From contig CAWHBT010000012.1 in the NCBI GenBank assembly GCA_963827595.1, positions 1 through 64,000 of the forward strand: DNA of 64,000 nt. Direction: 5' to 3'. This DNA is from DATEDA01 sp963827595. GTDB lineage: Bacteria > Pseudomonadota > Gammaproteobacteria > Burkholderiales > SG8-39. This document shows positions 34,813 through 43,385 of the stretch, piece by piece (the first letter of the stretch is position 1; every line of letters starts with the position of its first letter). Under the pieces are notes generated by a model. The model was not told where the DNA came from. It ran no database searches and saw only the letters and a list, made by a program, of their open reading frames with translations. A program made the translations under genes and the position numbers.

Positions 34813-36393
34813 TCACGTGATCTCCGTCAACATTGCGAGCGCCGCGTTCCGCCCGGGGGCCCCCATCACGCCGCCCCCCGGGTGCGTTCCCGAGCCGCAC
34901 TGGTAGAGCCCGTCGATCGGCGTCCGGTACTTCGCCCACTCGGGCACCGGCCGCAGGAAGAACATCTGCTGCAGGCTGAGCTCGCCGTGGAAGATGTTTC
35001 CCTCGCTGATGCCCACGATGCGCTCGATGTCCGCCGGCGTGATCACCTGCCGGTGGAGGATCGCGCCCTTGAGGTTCGGCGCGTACTCGGCGAGCGTATC
35101 GATGACTGCGTCGCCGAACGCCTCGCGCCGCGCGTCGGTCCAGCCGCCGTTCACGTTGTAGGGCGCGTACTGCGCGAAGATCGACATCACGTGCTTGCCC
35201 GGCGGCGCCATCGCCGGGTCGATCATGGAGGGGATGACGATGTCCATGTAAGGGCGGCGCGAGAACTCCCGGTACTTCGCGTCGTCGTAGGCGCGCTCGA
35301 GGTAATCGACGCTCGGGCTGATCGAGATCGCGCCGCGCAGGTGCGCGCCCGCGCCCGGCAGGCAGGTGAAGCTCGGGAGCTCGCCGAGGGCGAGATTCAC
35401 CTTCGCCGATGCGCCGCGGAACCTGAAGCGGCGAATCGCGTCCACGAACTCGGCGGGAAGGTGCTGTTCCCCGACGAGCTCGAAGAACGTGCGCCGCGGA
35501 TCGGCGTTCGACGCGACGAGGCGCGCCCGGATCTCTTCGCCGCTCTCGAGAACGATCCCCACGGCGCGGCCGTGCTCGATCAGCAACCGCGCGACCGGCG
35601 CCGCGGTGCGGATCTCCGCGCCGAACCCGCGCGCCGCGGCGGCGATCGCGGCGCTCACCGACCCGTTCCCGCCTTTGGCGAAGCCCCAGGCCCGGAACAC
35701 GCCGTCGATCTCGCCCATGTAGTGGTGCAGGAGCACATAGGCGGTGCCGGGCGAGCGCGGACCGAGCAGGGTGCCGATGATGCCGCTCGCCGACTTCGTT
35801 GCCTTGAGCGCCTCGGTCTCGAACCACTCGTCGAGGTAGTCGGCCGAGCTCATCGTCAGCAGCTTGTGCAGGGCGTGGAACTGCGCTGCGCCGAGCCCGC
35901 GGAAGTATCCGCCGAGGCGCGCGAGCCCGGCGAGGTCGCGGGGCGCGAGCGACGCCGGGTCGGGCGGGATCATCCCGAGCAGCGGCTTCACCGCGCGCGA
36001 CAGCTGGTGCATGAGAAGGCCGAACTCGTCGTAGGCCTCGGCGTCGCGCAGCGAGTGGCGCGCGAGCTCGCGGCGGTTCTGGTCGTGGTCGTTCCACTGC
36101 GCGAGGTAGTCGCCGCCCGGCAGCGGCGTGAGCGTGCTCTCGAGCGGCAGGATGTGCAGGCCGTGGCGCGGGAGGTCGAGGTCGCGGATGATCTCGGGCC
36201 GCAGCAGGCTGACCACGTACGAGAAGACCGAGAACGTGAAGCCGGGAAAGACCTGCTCGCTCAGCGCCGCGCCGCCCACCCGCTCGCGGCGCTCGAGCAC
36301 GACGACGCGCCTTCCGGCACGCGCCAGATAGGCGGCGGCGACCAGCCCGTTGTGGCCGCCGCCGATCACGATCGCGTCGTAGGGAGTCGGCAT
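34813..36393 (-). CDS. Phytoene-desaturase-like NAD(P)/FAD-dependent oxidoreductase
   Basis: 526 residues, complete. The FAD-binding start is YDAIVIGGGHNGLVAAAYLA, then RRVVVLERRERVGGAALSEQ. The substrate region has SSADYLDEWFETEALKAT. The middle has GGNGSVSAAIAAAARGFGAE and the C-terminal FAD motif is GLYQCGSGTHPGGGVMGAPG. CrtI/PYROXD2-like amine or carotenoid-type oxidoreductase; no other carotenoid gene is nearby, so carotenoid synthesis is not supported. Paralogue of the broken gene at 27742-29182. Followed by the condensation-domain gene. Confidence 0.9.
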   Translation of the reverse strand: MPTPYDAIVIGGGHNGLVAAAYLARAGRRVVVLERRERVGGAALSEQVFPGFTFSVFSYVVSLLRPEIIRDLDLPRHGLHILPLESTLTPLPGGDYLAQWNDHDQNRRELARHSLRDAEAYDEFGLLMHQLSRAVKPLLGMIPPDPASLAPRDLAGLARLGGYFRGLGAAQFHALHKLLTMSSADYLDEWFETEALKATKSASGIIGTLLGPRSPGTAYVLLHHYMGEIDGVFRAWGFAKGGNGSVSAAIAAAARGFGAEIRTAAPVARLLIEHGRAVGIVLESGEEIRARLVASNADPRRTFFELVGEQHLPAEFVDAIRRFRFRGASAKVNLALGELPSFTCLPGAGAHLRGAISISPSVDYLERAYDDAKYREFSRRPYMDIVIPSMIDPAMAPPGKHVMSIFAQYAPYNVNGGWTDARREAFGDAVIDTLAEYAPNLKGAILHRQVITPADIERIVGISEGNIFHGELSLQQMFFLRPVPEWAKYRTPIDGLYQCGSGTHPGGGVMGAPGRNAALAMLTEIT

Positions 36394-36510
36394 CGATTCC
36401 GGCGCCGGGCCGCCGCGGCGCGCGCCGGCCCGGGGACGCGGGATTCTAGCCGTTAACGGATCGCGGTCCGCCGGCGCCGTGCCGGCGACCGCAGGGTGAC
36501 GCGGGGTGCC

Positions 36511-37179
36511 TCAGCGCAGCGCGACGACGCGCTCGAGGTGATCGAAGTCGTTGATCACTTGCCAGTCGGTGGCGCCGGCGGCGCGCACGCGTTTCTCCCA
36601 CCACTCGAGCCGGCCCATGTAGCGGCGCGGATCGACGTTGTCGGTGCGCAGCTTGACGACGTTGACCGCGACGACCCGGATGCCCTTGAGGTCGATCGGG
36701 ATGTTGCGGATGGTGTTCTTCTCGAGCTCTTCCTGCATGTCGGAGAAGATCAGCAGCGTCTTGTTGCCGGCCCGGGTCTCGTTGAGGAACTCGGCCGCCT
36801 GGAGCACGCCGCCCGTGATGTCGGTGTGGGTGCTCGCCCGGACGCTCTGCGCGAAGTTCTCGATCGCCACCTTGAACGCCCGCTTCTGGTTGTTGGCCTC
36901 CGACGGTCGGCGGTCGAACGTGGTCTTGGCGACGATGTTCTTCTCGCTGAAGCTGCGGTTGTCGACCTTGGCCACCGCCAAAGCGTCGCCGGGCTGGAGC
37001 GTCCCCAGCAGGAAGTTGACGATCGTCTGCGCACGGCGCGCCTCGGCGGCGTAGGTGCCGGAGGTGTCGATGAGCATGTAGACCGCGTGCGAGTGGTCAT
37101 GGGTCGAGCACGCCGGGACGGCGAGGGCGAGCACCCCGATCGCGAGCAGACGTTGCAGCGGAACTGTGCGGCGAAGCAT
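36511..37179 (-). CDS. VWA-like lipoprotein
   Basis: 222 residues. Signal with lipobox (LLAIGVLALAVPAC), mature start at Cys24. The VWA-like Rossmann domain has the MIDAS motif DTSGT in HAVYMLIDTSGTYAAEARRA. AVAKVDNRSFSEKNI, DITGGVLQAAEFLNE and NKTLLIFSDMQEELE follow. It begins 15 bp after the stop of the large membrane protein at 37195 on the same strand, so the two form an operon. The role is unknown. Confidence 0.8.
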   Translation of the reverse strand: MLRRTVPLQRLLAIGVLALAVPACSTHDHSHAVYMLIDTSGTYAAEARRAQTIVNFLLGTLQPGDALAVAKVDNRSFSEKNIVAKTTFDRRPSEANNQKRAFKVAIENFAQSVRASTHTDITGGVLQAAEFLNETRAGNKTLLIFSDMQEELEKNTIRNIPIDLKGIRVVAVNVVKLRTDNVDPRRYMGRLEWWEKRVRAAGATDWQVINDFDHLERVVALR

Positions 37180-37194
37180 CCTGGGGCCCTCCCG

Positions 37195-38649
37195 CTACGT
37201 CCGGCGGGCGGCCGCGCCGCGCGGTGGGGCCACCCCGTTCGTTCGCATCCCCCGGATCGCGTTCTCCGCCAGGACGAGCGGGGAGATCGGGATGTCGTAG
37301 AGCATGACCAGCCCGCGGCCCGCCTGCCGGCACGCCCCCGCCAGCACGCGCGCCAGGAGCGCGAGGGTGCGCAGCAGCAGCACCAGGCACGCGCCGACGA
37401 CGGTGCGCGCCGAATTGACGAATGCCTCGAGCGGGATCGCCACGAACGCGAGCGCGAACGGCAGCACGAAGCCGAGGATCATCTGTCCCGCGGTGGGGAT
37501 CGCCACGAGCCACCGGTCGGTCGGCTGCGCGGCCTGCACCGACGACGAGGCGAGATCCCGGATCAGCGCCTGTTTGTCGGCGATGAGGAGGTCGCGCATC
37601 AACGCGAGCGAGGACTCGATCGCGGCAAGGACGATGAGAAGGGTGAGCGAGATCCAGATCATGCGGCGGCGCATGCGGTCGTCCATGCTCGCGATGCGCG
37701 GGAAGAGATGCGTGATTCCCAGCGCCTCGAGCAGGAACAGGCCCATCGAGGCCTCGACGAAGATCAGCACCAGCGCCGCGACCTCGGACGTGCGCAGACT
37801 GGCGGTGAGGTAGTCGCTCGCGCCGACCATCTCCGACATCGGCAGCGCGATCAGCTTGAAGTTGATGAACGCGCCGCCGAGCGCGATCAGCATGACCAGG
37901 CCGGCGACGAAGAACCGGACGAAGCTCGAGTGCGTCAGGGTCTTCTCGGCCTTGTCGCTGCGGTTCGCGATCTCGCGGTACTGCGCCATCTGGGCGTCGA
38001 TCGCGGCGGCGTTCTTCTCCAGGCTGAGGAGCTTCGCCTCCGCCTCGCCGGTGAGCTTCTCGGCGGCGCGCCAGTGCGGGAGCAGGCTGCGCAGGATCTT
38101 GTGGCGGTTCTCGTAGGAGCGCCGGAACTCGGCCACCGCCTTGTCGTGGATCTTGTGCACCGACTTGTGAATCTCCTCGAGGATTCCCTGCACCATCTCG
38201 GTGCCGCCCGACTTGATCTGCGACACCGACTCGACCGCGTTCACCCAGTCCGGCGGCGGCGGGGGCACCTCGCCGCACAGGCGGAAGTCCTCTTCGATCC
38301 GCGTGACCTCGTCCTTGAGCTTGCGGCTCACGGCCGGAAAGTCCTGCAGGTCGCGGCGCACGGTGTCGCCGGTGCGCTCGAACTCGCGTTCGAGCCGCTG
38401 GCCGACCTCTTCCTCGGCGCTCGCGAGCAGCATGATCCGGTTGCGGTTGCGGAGCTCCTCGGCGCCGGCGCGCAGCCACCGCGACGCGAGGCGCAGCGCG
38501 TTGGCCGCGGCGCGCGCCACCGATTGGATCAGGCTGTGCATCGGATAGCGCGAGGCGTACATGAACGGCAGCAGGATCAGCACCAGGACCAGGAGCGACA
38601 GCGCGGGTTTGTCCGGCCAGAACAGCCAGGATTGCCAGTTCGTCGTCAT
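37195..38649 (-). CDS. Large membrane protein with coiled coil, unknown function
   Basis: 484 residues. One N-terminal helix (ALSLLVLVLILLPFMYA) is followed by a long charged helical region (about 50-245) likely to form a coiled coil (LEREFERTGDTVRRDLQDF; AEKLTGEAEAKLLSLEKNAA). Four or five membrane helices come next (FFVAGLVMLIALGGAFINF, EVAALVLIFVEASMGLFLLE, MIWISLTLLIVLAAIESSLA, FVLPFALAFVAIPLEAFV, VVGACLVLLLRTLALLARVL). No known domain recognised. Together with the VWA lipoprotein it would form an envelope complex spanning the periplasm. Confidence 0.75.
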   Translation of the reverse strand: MTTNWQSWLFWPDKPALSLLVLVLILLPFMYASRYPMHSLIQSVARAAANALRLASRWLRAGAEELRNRNRIMLLASAEEEVGQRLEREFERTGDTVRRDLQDFPAVSRKLKDEVTRIEEDFRLCGEVPPPPPDWVNAVESVSQIKSGGTEMVQGILEEIHKSVHKIHDKAVAEFRRSYENRHKILRSLLPHWRAAEKLTGEAEAKLLSLEKNAAAIDAQMAQYREIANRSDKAEKTLTHSSFVRFFVAGLVMLIALGGAFINFKLIALPMSEMVGASDYLTASLRTSEVAALVLIFVEASMGLFLLEALGITHLFPRIASMDDRMRRRMIWISLTLLIVLAAIESSLALMRDLLIADKQALIRDLASSSVQAAQPTDRWLVAIPTAGQMILGFVLPFALAFVAIPLEAFVNSARTVVGACLVLLLRTLALLARVLAGACRQAGRGLVMLYDIPISPLVLAENAIRGMRTNGVAPPRGAAARRT

Positions 38650-38912
38650 GACTCGACCTTCCTCGGAGGGGCGCGCGCGTGGCGCCGGGCCGCAGCGGGC
38701 CCGGGCCGACGCCGTTCACGCGATGAGGCGCTAGGATCGCGCGGCGCAGCGCGGCAATTCAATCGCCGGCCGACTATGCCCGCGTCATAGTGCGCAACCT
38801 GCTTCAGTGCCGGGGAATCGACAGGCGGCGGCCGGCGACGGCGAGCGTTTTCGTGCCCGTCGCGCCATCGGCGCGGCCGATTTCTTGCGGTATTGCCGTT
38901 TTTCTCAGTGCA
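38650..38912. other. Intergenic stretch, no gene seen
   Basis: Between the start of the membrane-protein operon and the end of the GcvT-like gene. No coding region or clear terminator found. It likely contains the promoter of the membrane protein/VWA operon. Confidence 0.5.
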
Positions 38913-40100
38913 CTACGCCCGCTTGCGCGCGGGGTTGAAGAACGGCTTCCGGACCACGCGCGCCGCGGCGCGCTTGCGCCGGTGCTCGACCGTGATCTCC
39001 ATCTCGAGCGGCGTGTCCGGCGTCGCCCAGCGCGACCGGACGTGGGCGAGCGCGATGTACTTCTTGAGCAGCGGCGACCAGCCGCCGCTCGTCGCATACC
39101 CGGCCTGGTCGCCGTCGGCGTAGAGCGGCACGCTCGCGCGCCAGGCGGTCGTGGGAAGCCGCGGCGCGAGGCCGACCTCGGCGTAGCGCCGTTCCAGCGC
39201 CTCCCATTCCACCTCGATCCCGACGAACTGCCACTCGGGGCCCCGCCGCTGCTCCGCGACGAGCGCGCGCTTGCCGACGAACTGCTCCTTCTCGAGGTTC
39301 ACGGTCCAGGCGAGGTCGAGCTCGAAGGGCGACGATGTCTGGCTCGCGAGGAGCGCCTTGCGGGCCGGGACGTAGTCCACGTCCATGAGCATCAAGCCCG
39401 CCTCGATCCGCGCCACGTCGAGCGCGAGCAGCCCGGTGGGCGTGATCCCGTACGGCGTGCCGGCCGCGATGAGCGCGTCCCACAGGGGCACGGCGTGCGC
39501 GGCGTCCACCCACAGCTCGAAGCCGAGATCGCCGGTGTAGCCCGTCCGCGAGATCGTGACCGGGATCTCGCGGAGCCGCGCCGCGGTCCACCGGAAGTAC
39601 TTCAGGCCGGCGAGGTCCTGGTCGCACAGCGCCTGCAGAATGGCGCGCGAGCTCGGGCCCTGGAGCGCCAGCGCCGCGGTGGTCTCGGATACATCCTCGA
39701 CCGCCACCTCGAGACCGATCGAATTCGCCTCCAGCCAGCGCACGTTAGGGTCGGCGGAGGTCAGGCGGAAGATCTCGCCGTCCAGCCGCGCGATCGTCCC
39801 GTCGTCGAGCACTTTTCCGGCGGCGTCGCACCACGGCGTGTACAGCACCTCGCCCACCTTGGCGCGCGCGACGTCGCGGGTCACCACGCGGTCGAGGAGG
39901 CGCGCCGCGTCCCGGCCGCGCACGAGGTACTTATAGAGCGGCGAGACGTCGAGCAGCGCGGCCGAGCTCCGGATCGCGTGGTACTCGCGCTCGTGCGAGA
40001 GCTCGTACGAGCTGGCGACGACGAAGCCCGCCCAGCGCCGCCAGGCGTGGCTCGCGCACAGGGGCGCGGTGCGGCTGTGGAACGGCGTCGTCTTCAGCAC
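38913..40100 (-). CDS. GcvT-like aminomethyltransferase-family protein
   Basis: 395 residues, complete T-protein fold (folate-binding). YHAIRSSAALLDVSPLYKYL and VRGRDAARLLDRVVTRDV open the domain. GKVLDDGTIARLDGEIFRL, ALALQGPSSRAILQAL and ISRTGYTGDLGFELWVD are characteristic. The C-terminal barrel has GWSPLLKKYIALAHVRSRWA. No GcvH or GcvP lies nearby, so this is not the glycine-cleavage gene. Relatives include dimethylglycine/DMSP-type demethylases that pass a one-carbon unit to tetrahydrofolate. Substrate not predictable. Confidence 0.87.
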   Translation of the reverse strand: MLKTTPFHSRTAPLCASHAWRRWAGFVVASSYELSHEREYHAIRSSAALLDVSPLYKYLVRGRDAARLLDRVVTRDVARAKVGEVLYTPWCDAAGKVLDDGTIARLDGEIFRLTSADPNVRWLEANSIGLEVAVEDVSETTAALALQGPSSRAILQALCDQDLAGLKYFRWTAARLREIPVTISRTGYTGDLGFELWVDAAHAVPLWDALIAAGTPYGITPTGLLALDVARIEAGLMLMDVDYVPARKALLASQTSSPFELDLAWTVNLEKEQFVGKRALVAEQRRGPEWQFVGIEVEWEALERRYAEVGLAPRLPTTAWRASVPLYADGDQAGYATSGGWSPLLKKYIALAHVRSRWATPDTPLEMEITVEHRRKRAAARVVRKPFFNPARKRA

Positions 40101-40167
40101 GGACCGGCAAGTTTACCGGCCGAGGACGAGACCGGCGGGGGCGCCTCGGCCCCCGCCCGTGAACCGG

Positions 40168-40371
40168 CTAGTTGTTGTAGCCGTCGACCTGCTCGTACTT
40201 CTTGAACGCGTCGCTGGCCTGGCTCGCCGTGTACGACGTGTGCTCGACCCGCTGCATGGCGGGCGCGCGCGACCAGAACGCGTCGTCGAACGCCCAGCCG
40301 TTGTCGGCGAGCACGGCGCCGGAATGGGCCGCCAGCGCGGCGGCGGCAACGATCAGAGTGCGCTTCAGCAT
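40168..40371 (-). CDS. Small secreted peptide, unknown function
   Basis: 67 residues from ATG 40371 with RBS AAGGAG. A signal peptide (KRTLIVAAAALAAHSGAVLA) leaves a mature peptide of about 44 residues starting DNGWAFDDAFW and ending KKYEQVDGYNN, rich in aromatic and acidic residues. Not recognised. It lies 67 bp before the GcvT-like start on the same strand but seems an independent unit. Confidence 0.65.
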   Translation of the reverse strand: MLKRTLIVAAAALAAHSGAVLADNGWAFDDAFWSRAPAMQRVEHTSYTASQASDAFKKYEQVDGYNN

Positions 40372-40553
40372 GGTGGTTCTCCTTTCAGGGTTGAGGTTGC
40401 ATCTCGCGGACGCCGTCGCTTCGATCAGCGTCTGGCGTCCGTCTGTCGCGTTCTTACGGACGGGCTTACACCGCAGATGCCGCCGGGACGGCGCGGATGT
40501 GGAAGAGTTGGCAGTAAGGCGCAGCGGCGGACCATTGGTTCTAGAATCGAGCC

Positions 40554-41669
40554 ATGCCCCTGCCACCGCCGGCCCAGCCCGGGATGCCGCTCGCCGACGT
40601 CGACACGCCAGCGCTGCTGGTCGACCTCGACGCCTTCGAGCGCAACCTGGCGACGATGGCGAGCGCCGTTCGCGACTCGGGCCTGCGGCTGCGCCCGCAC
40701 GCGAAGTCGCACAAATGCCCGGAGATCGCGAAGCGGCAGGTCGCCGCCGGCGCGGTCGGGGTGTGCTGCCAGAAGGTGAGCGAGGCCGAGGCGCTGGTGG
40801 ACGGCGGCGTCGCCGACGTCCTCATCACGAACGAAGTCGTCGGGCGCGCGAAGCTCGCCCGCCTCGCCGCGCTCGCGAAGCGCGCGCGCATCGGCGTGTG
40901 CGTCGACGATGCGGCGAACGCCGGCGACCTCGACGACGCGGCGCGGGCCGTCGGGGTGCGGGTCGACGCCCTGATCGAGGTGGACGTCGGCGCGCATCGC
41001 TGCGGCGTGGAGCCGGGAGAGCCGGCACTGCGCCTCGCACGCGTCGTGAACCGGTTCGGCAACCTGCGGTTCGCGGGCATGCATGCCTATCACGGCTCGG
41101 CGCAGCATCTCCGCTCGATCGACGAGCGCCGCGCGGCCATCGCCCAGGCGGTGGAGAAAGCGCGGCGCACGCGGGACCTCATCGAGGACGAGGGCCTCGA
41201 CTGCGAGACCGTGACCGGCGCCGGTACCGGTTCGTTCCTCTTCGAGCAGGCGAGCGGGCTCTACACCGAGCTGCAGCCCGGGTCGTACGTCTTCATGGAC
41301 GCCGACTACGGGCGCAACGCCTGGGAGGGCTTCCCGCGCTTTGCGCAGAGCCTCTACATCTGGACGACGGTGATGAGCACGCCGACGGCCGGCCGGGCGG
41401 TGGTCGACGCGGGTCTCAAGGCCCACAGCGTCGACTCGGGAATGCCGCTCGTCGTCGGCCTTCCGGGGGTCGAGTACGCCAAGGCGTCGGACGAGCACGG
41501 CGTGCTGAAAGTGGCCGCCGGTGCGCGGGCGCCAACGCTCGGCGAGAAGCTCCGGCTCGTCCCGGGCCACTGCGACCCGACCGTGAATCTCTACGACTGG
41601 CTCGTGGGCGTGCGCGGCGAGCGCGTCGAAGCGCTGTGGCCGATCGCCGCCCGGGGAGCGTTCTACTAG
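40554..41669 (+). CDS. DSD1-family PLP enzyme (D-threonine aldolase / D-serine dehydratase-like)
   Basis: 371 residues, intact. Fold-type III alanine-racemase-like barrel: LADVDTPALLVDLDAFERNL, then LRLRPHAKSHKCPEIAKRQV with the PLP lysine (HAKSHK). DALIEVDVGAHRCGVEPGEP and FAGMHAYHGSAQHL follow. The C-terminal metal site is LVPGHCDPTVNLYDW, with His and Cys as in eukaryotic D-serine dehydratase. Acts on a D-hydroxyamino acid by aldol cleavage or dehydration. The broken relative at 2234-3446 is the other copy. Convergent with the MFS gene, the stops overlapping. Confidence 0.9.
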   Translation: MPLPPPAQPGMPLADVDTPALLVDLDAFERNLATMASAVRDSGLRLRPHAKSHKCPEIAKRQVAAGAVGVCCQKVSEAEALVDGGVADVLITNEVVGRAKLARLAALAKRARIGVCVDDAANAGDLDDAARAVGVRVDALIEVDVGAHRCGVEPGEPALRLARVVNRFGNLRFAGMHAYHGSAQHLRSIDERRAAIAQAVEKARRTRDLIEDEGLDCETVTGAGTGSFLFEQASGLYTELQPGSYVFMDADYGRNAWEGFPRFAQSLYIWTTVMSTPTAGRAVVDAGLKAHSVDSGMPLVVGLPGVEYAKASDEHGVLKVAAGARAPTLGEKLRLVPGHCDPTVNLYDWLVGVRGERVEALWPIAARGAFY

Positions 41670-42844
41670 GCGGTGGCGAGCCGCGTTGCCCGCTCGCCCG
41701 GGAACGCGAGCGCGAAGGCGAAGACCAGTCCCGCGAGCACGGCGAGGAACGCATAGAGCGGCTGGAAATCGCCGTGGGTGCTGTACACCCAGGCGACGAG
41801 CGGCACCGCGGTCGCGCTGCCGGCGAACGACATCACGTAGCGCACTGCGTACGCCCGCGCCCGCCACTCCTCGGCGGTGTAGCGCGCGATCATCGCGTCG
41901 TTGATCGGGATCTGGCCGAAGACGAAGAACATCATCGCGATCGCAACCGCGAGCATCGCATAGCCGGTGAGCGAGCCGGCGGCCAGCAGCAGCGGCACCT
42001 GCGCCGCGACGACGGCGACGAACACCGCCTTGATCGGCCGCCGGTCGATCCACCAGCCGACCGCGAGCTGGGCCATCGCCGCGATCAGGTAGGTCACGCA
42101 CACGAGCACGCCGATCCCGAAGTTCGTTTCGGTGAGCGCGCTCAACCTTTCGGCGAAGACCTTCGGCATCGACACCGTCGTCGCGTTGAAGATCACCCCG
42201 CCGCAGGTCGTGGCGACGGCGACGGTCACGAATACCCGCGCGAGCAGCGCGCGCGGCAGACGGGCTTCGGCTTTCCGGGCGGGCCCCTTGCCGAGCGCGG
42301 CGCCGCGGCTCGCCCAGACGAACCCGAGCCCGGCGGCGATGCACAGCAGGCCGGGCACGAAGAAGGCGGCGCGCCAGCCCGCGAGATCGGCGAGCGCCCC
42401 GGTGAGGAGCGCGGCGAACGCGAGCCCGGCGTTGCCGTAGACGCCGTTCACGCCGAGCGTGCGGCCGAGCCGCGGCTGGTTCGAGACCAGCATCGCGATG
42501 CCGACCGGGTGATAGATCGCCGCGAACACGCCGATCGTGGTGAGACCGATCGCGAGCTCGAGGGGGTTCCGGGCGAAGCCGGTTGCGATCGTCGCCGCGC
42601 CGATGCCGAAGAAGAAGAGCTTCATCATCCCGCTCCGGCTCCAGTGATCGGCGAGCCACCCGGCGGGGAGCGAGCACGCACCGAACGCGATGAAGCCGCC
42701 GAGGGCGAGCGGCAGGAGCTCCGAATACGGCCGTTGCCAGGCCACCCCGATCGCGAGCACCGCGGTCGGGAAGATCAGCATGGCCAGGTGGTCGATGAAG
42801 TGGCCGACGTTCAGGAAGAAGTCGAGGCGCGCGCGGGATTCCAT
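41666..42844 (-). CDS. MFS transporter
   Basis: 392 residues from ATG 42844 (an upstream ATG at 42871 is less likely). About 12 membrane helices, for example AMLIFPTAVLAIGVAW, AIGLTTIGVFAAIYHPVGIA and AGWRAAFFVPGLLCIAAGLG. A loop motif GWLADHWSRSGMMK between helices 2 and 3 corresponds to MFS motif A. Resembles fosmidomycin-resistance-like or nitrate/sugar MFS transporters, but substrate cannot be set. Its stop overlaps the convergent DSD1 gene stop within CTAG at 41666-41669. Confidence 0.88.
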   Translation of the reverse strand: MESRARLDFFLNVGHFIDHLAMLIFPTAVLAIGVAWQRPYSELLPLALGGFIAFGACSLPAGWLADHWSRSGMMKLFFFGIGAATIATGFARNPLELAIGLTTIGVFAAIYHPVGIAMLVSNQPRLGRTLGVNGVYGNAGLAFAALLTGALADLAGWRAAFFVPGLLCIAAGLGFVWASRGAALGKGPARKAEARLPRALLARVFVTVAVATTCGGVIFNATTVSMPKVFAERLSALTETNFGIGVLVCVTYLIAAMAQLAVGWWIDRRPIKAVFVAVVAAQVPLLLAAGSLTGYAMLAVAIAMMFFVFGQIPINDAMIARYTAEEWRARAYAVRYVMSFAGSATAVPLVAWVYSTHGDFQPLYAFLAVLAGLVFAFALAFPGERATRLATA

Positions 42845-42922
42845 GGCGCGTATGGTAGCGCCTGACGCCACCGCACGCGCGCGGGGAGCGCCGGCGCCGC
42901 TCCCGCGGCGCCGGCCGAGACG

Positions 42923-43183
42923 CTACTTGATGCTCGCGATCAGCGCCGAGAACTCGCTGCGGTCGAGCTTGCCGTCCTTGTTGGCGTCGAACTTCGCGAA
43001 CCGCTGTGCGACCGCGGGCGTGTTGGCCACGTCGTCGCGCGACAGGTAGCCCTTGTTCGTCTGGTCGAGCTGCTGGAACTGCGTGTCCGCGTCGGTGCGC
43101 ATCGAGTCCTGACCGACCGCCGGGCCGGCCATGATGCCGAGGGCGAGCATCGACGCGGCGACAAAGTTCGGGTTGAGCATCAA
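42923..43183 (-). CDS. Exported EF-hand protein
   Basis: 86 residues with a signal peptide (VAASMLALGIMAGPAVGQ). Two EF-hand units follow: a degenerate one (LDQTNKGYLSRDDV) and a canonical calcium loop (FDANKDGKLDRSEF, ligands D-N-D-K-D-E in place). Probably a small periplasmic calcium-binding protein. Single gene; the second Met at 43180 could also be the start. Confidence 0.85.
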   Translation of the reverse strand: MMLNPNFVAASMLALGIMAGPAVGQDSMRTDADTQFQQLDQTNKGYLSRDDVANTPAVAQRFAKFDANKDGKLDRSEFSALIASIK

Positions 43184-43385
43184 TCACTCCTTTCGCTTCG
43201 GATGGGAACGTGCCGGGCGATGCCGACCCGATCGCTGCTCGCAGGGATCGTGCCGGCGAGCGGGTTCTGCCCGCGTATCAATGCGTTGCGGCGGAGCGGG
43301 CGAGCCGCGTGACGGCGGCGCGCGGCGTGAAGCGTCGCCGTCGGCCGACGCGATCGCGCGGGGTGCGCGCGAAACCGGCGCCGAT

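Noticed and set aside
34813..36393. Carotenoid biosynthesis from the CrtI-like oxidoreductase
   Set aside because: No phytoene synthase or other carotenoid gene in the window; the protein group includes non-carotenoid enzymes.
36496..38790. 764-codon antisense frame over the VWA lipoprotein and membrane protein
   Set aside because: Composition is Arg/Glu/Asp/His-rich with no recognisable domain; the opposite strand carries lipobox, MIDAS and membrane helices.
32228..38909. Repeated TGCCGTTTTTCTCA near 32.23 and 38.9 kb as a shared regulatory element
   Set aside because: Only two copies, in unlike contexts and without symmetry; chance similarity cannot be excluded.
40425..43187. 920-codon minus-strand frame spanning three genes
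   Set aside because: It crosses intergenic DNA and lies in a wrong frame relative to the MFS and EF-hand genes; low-complexity Arg-rich sequence.
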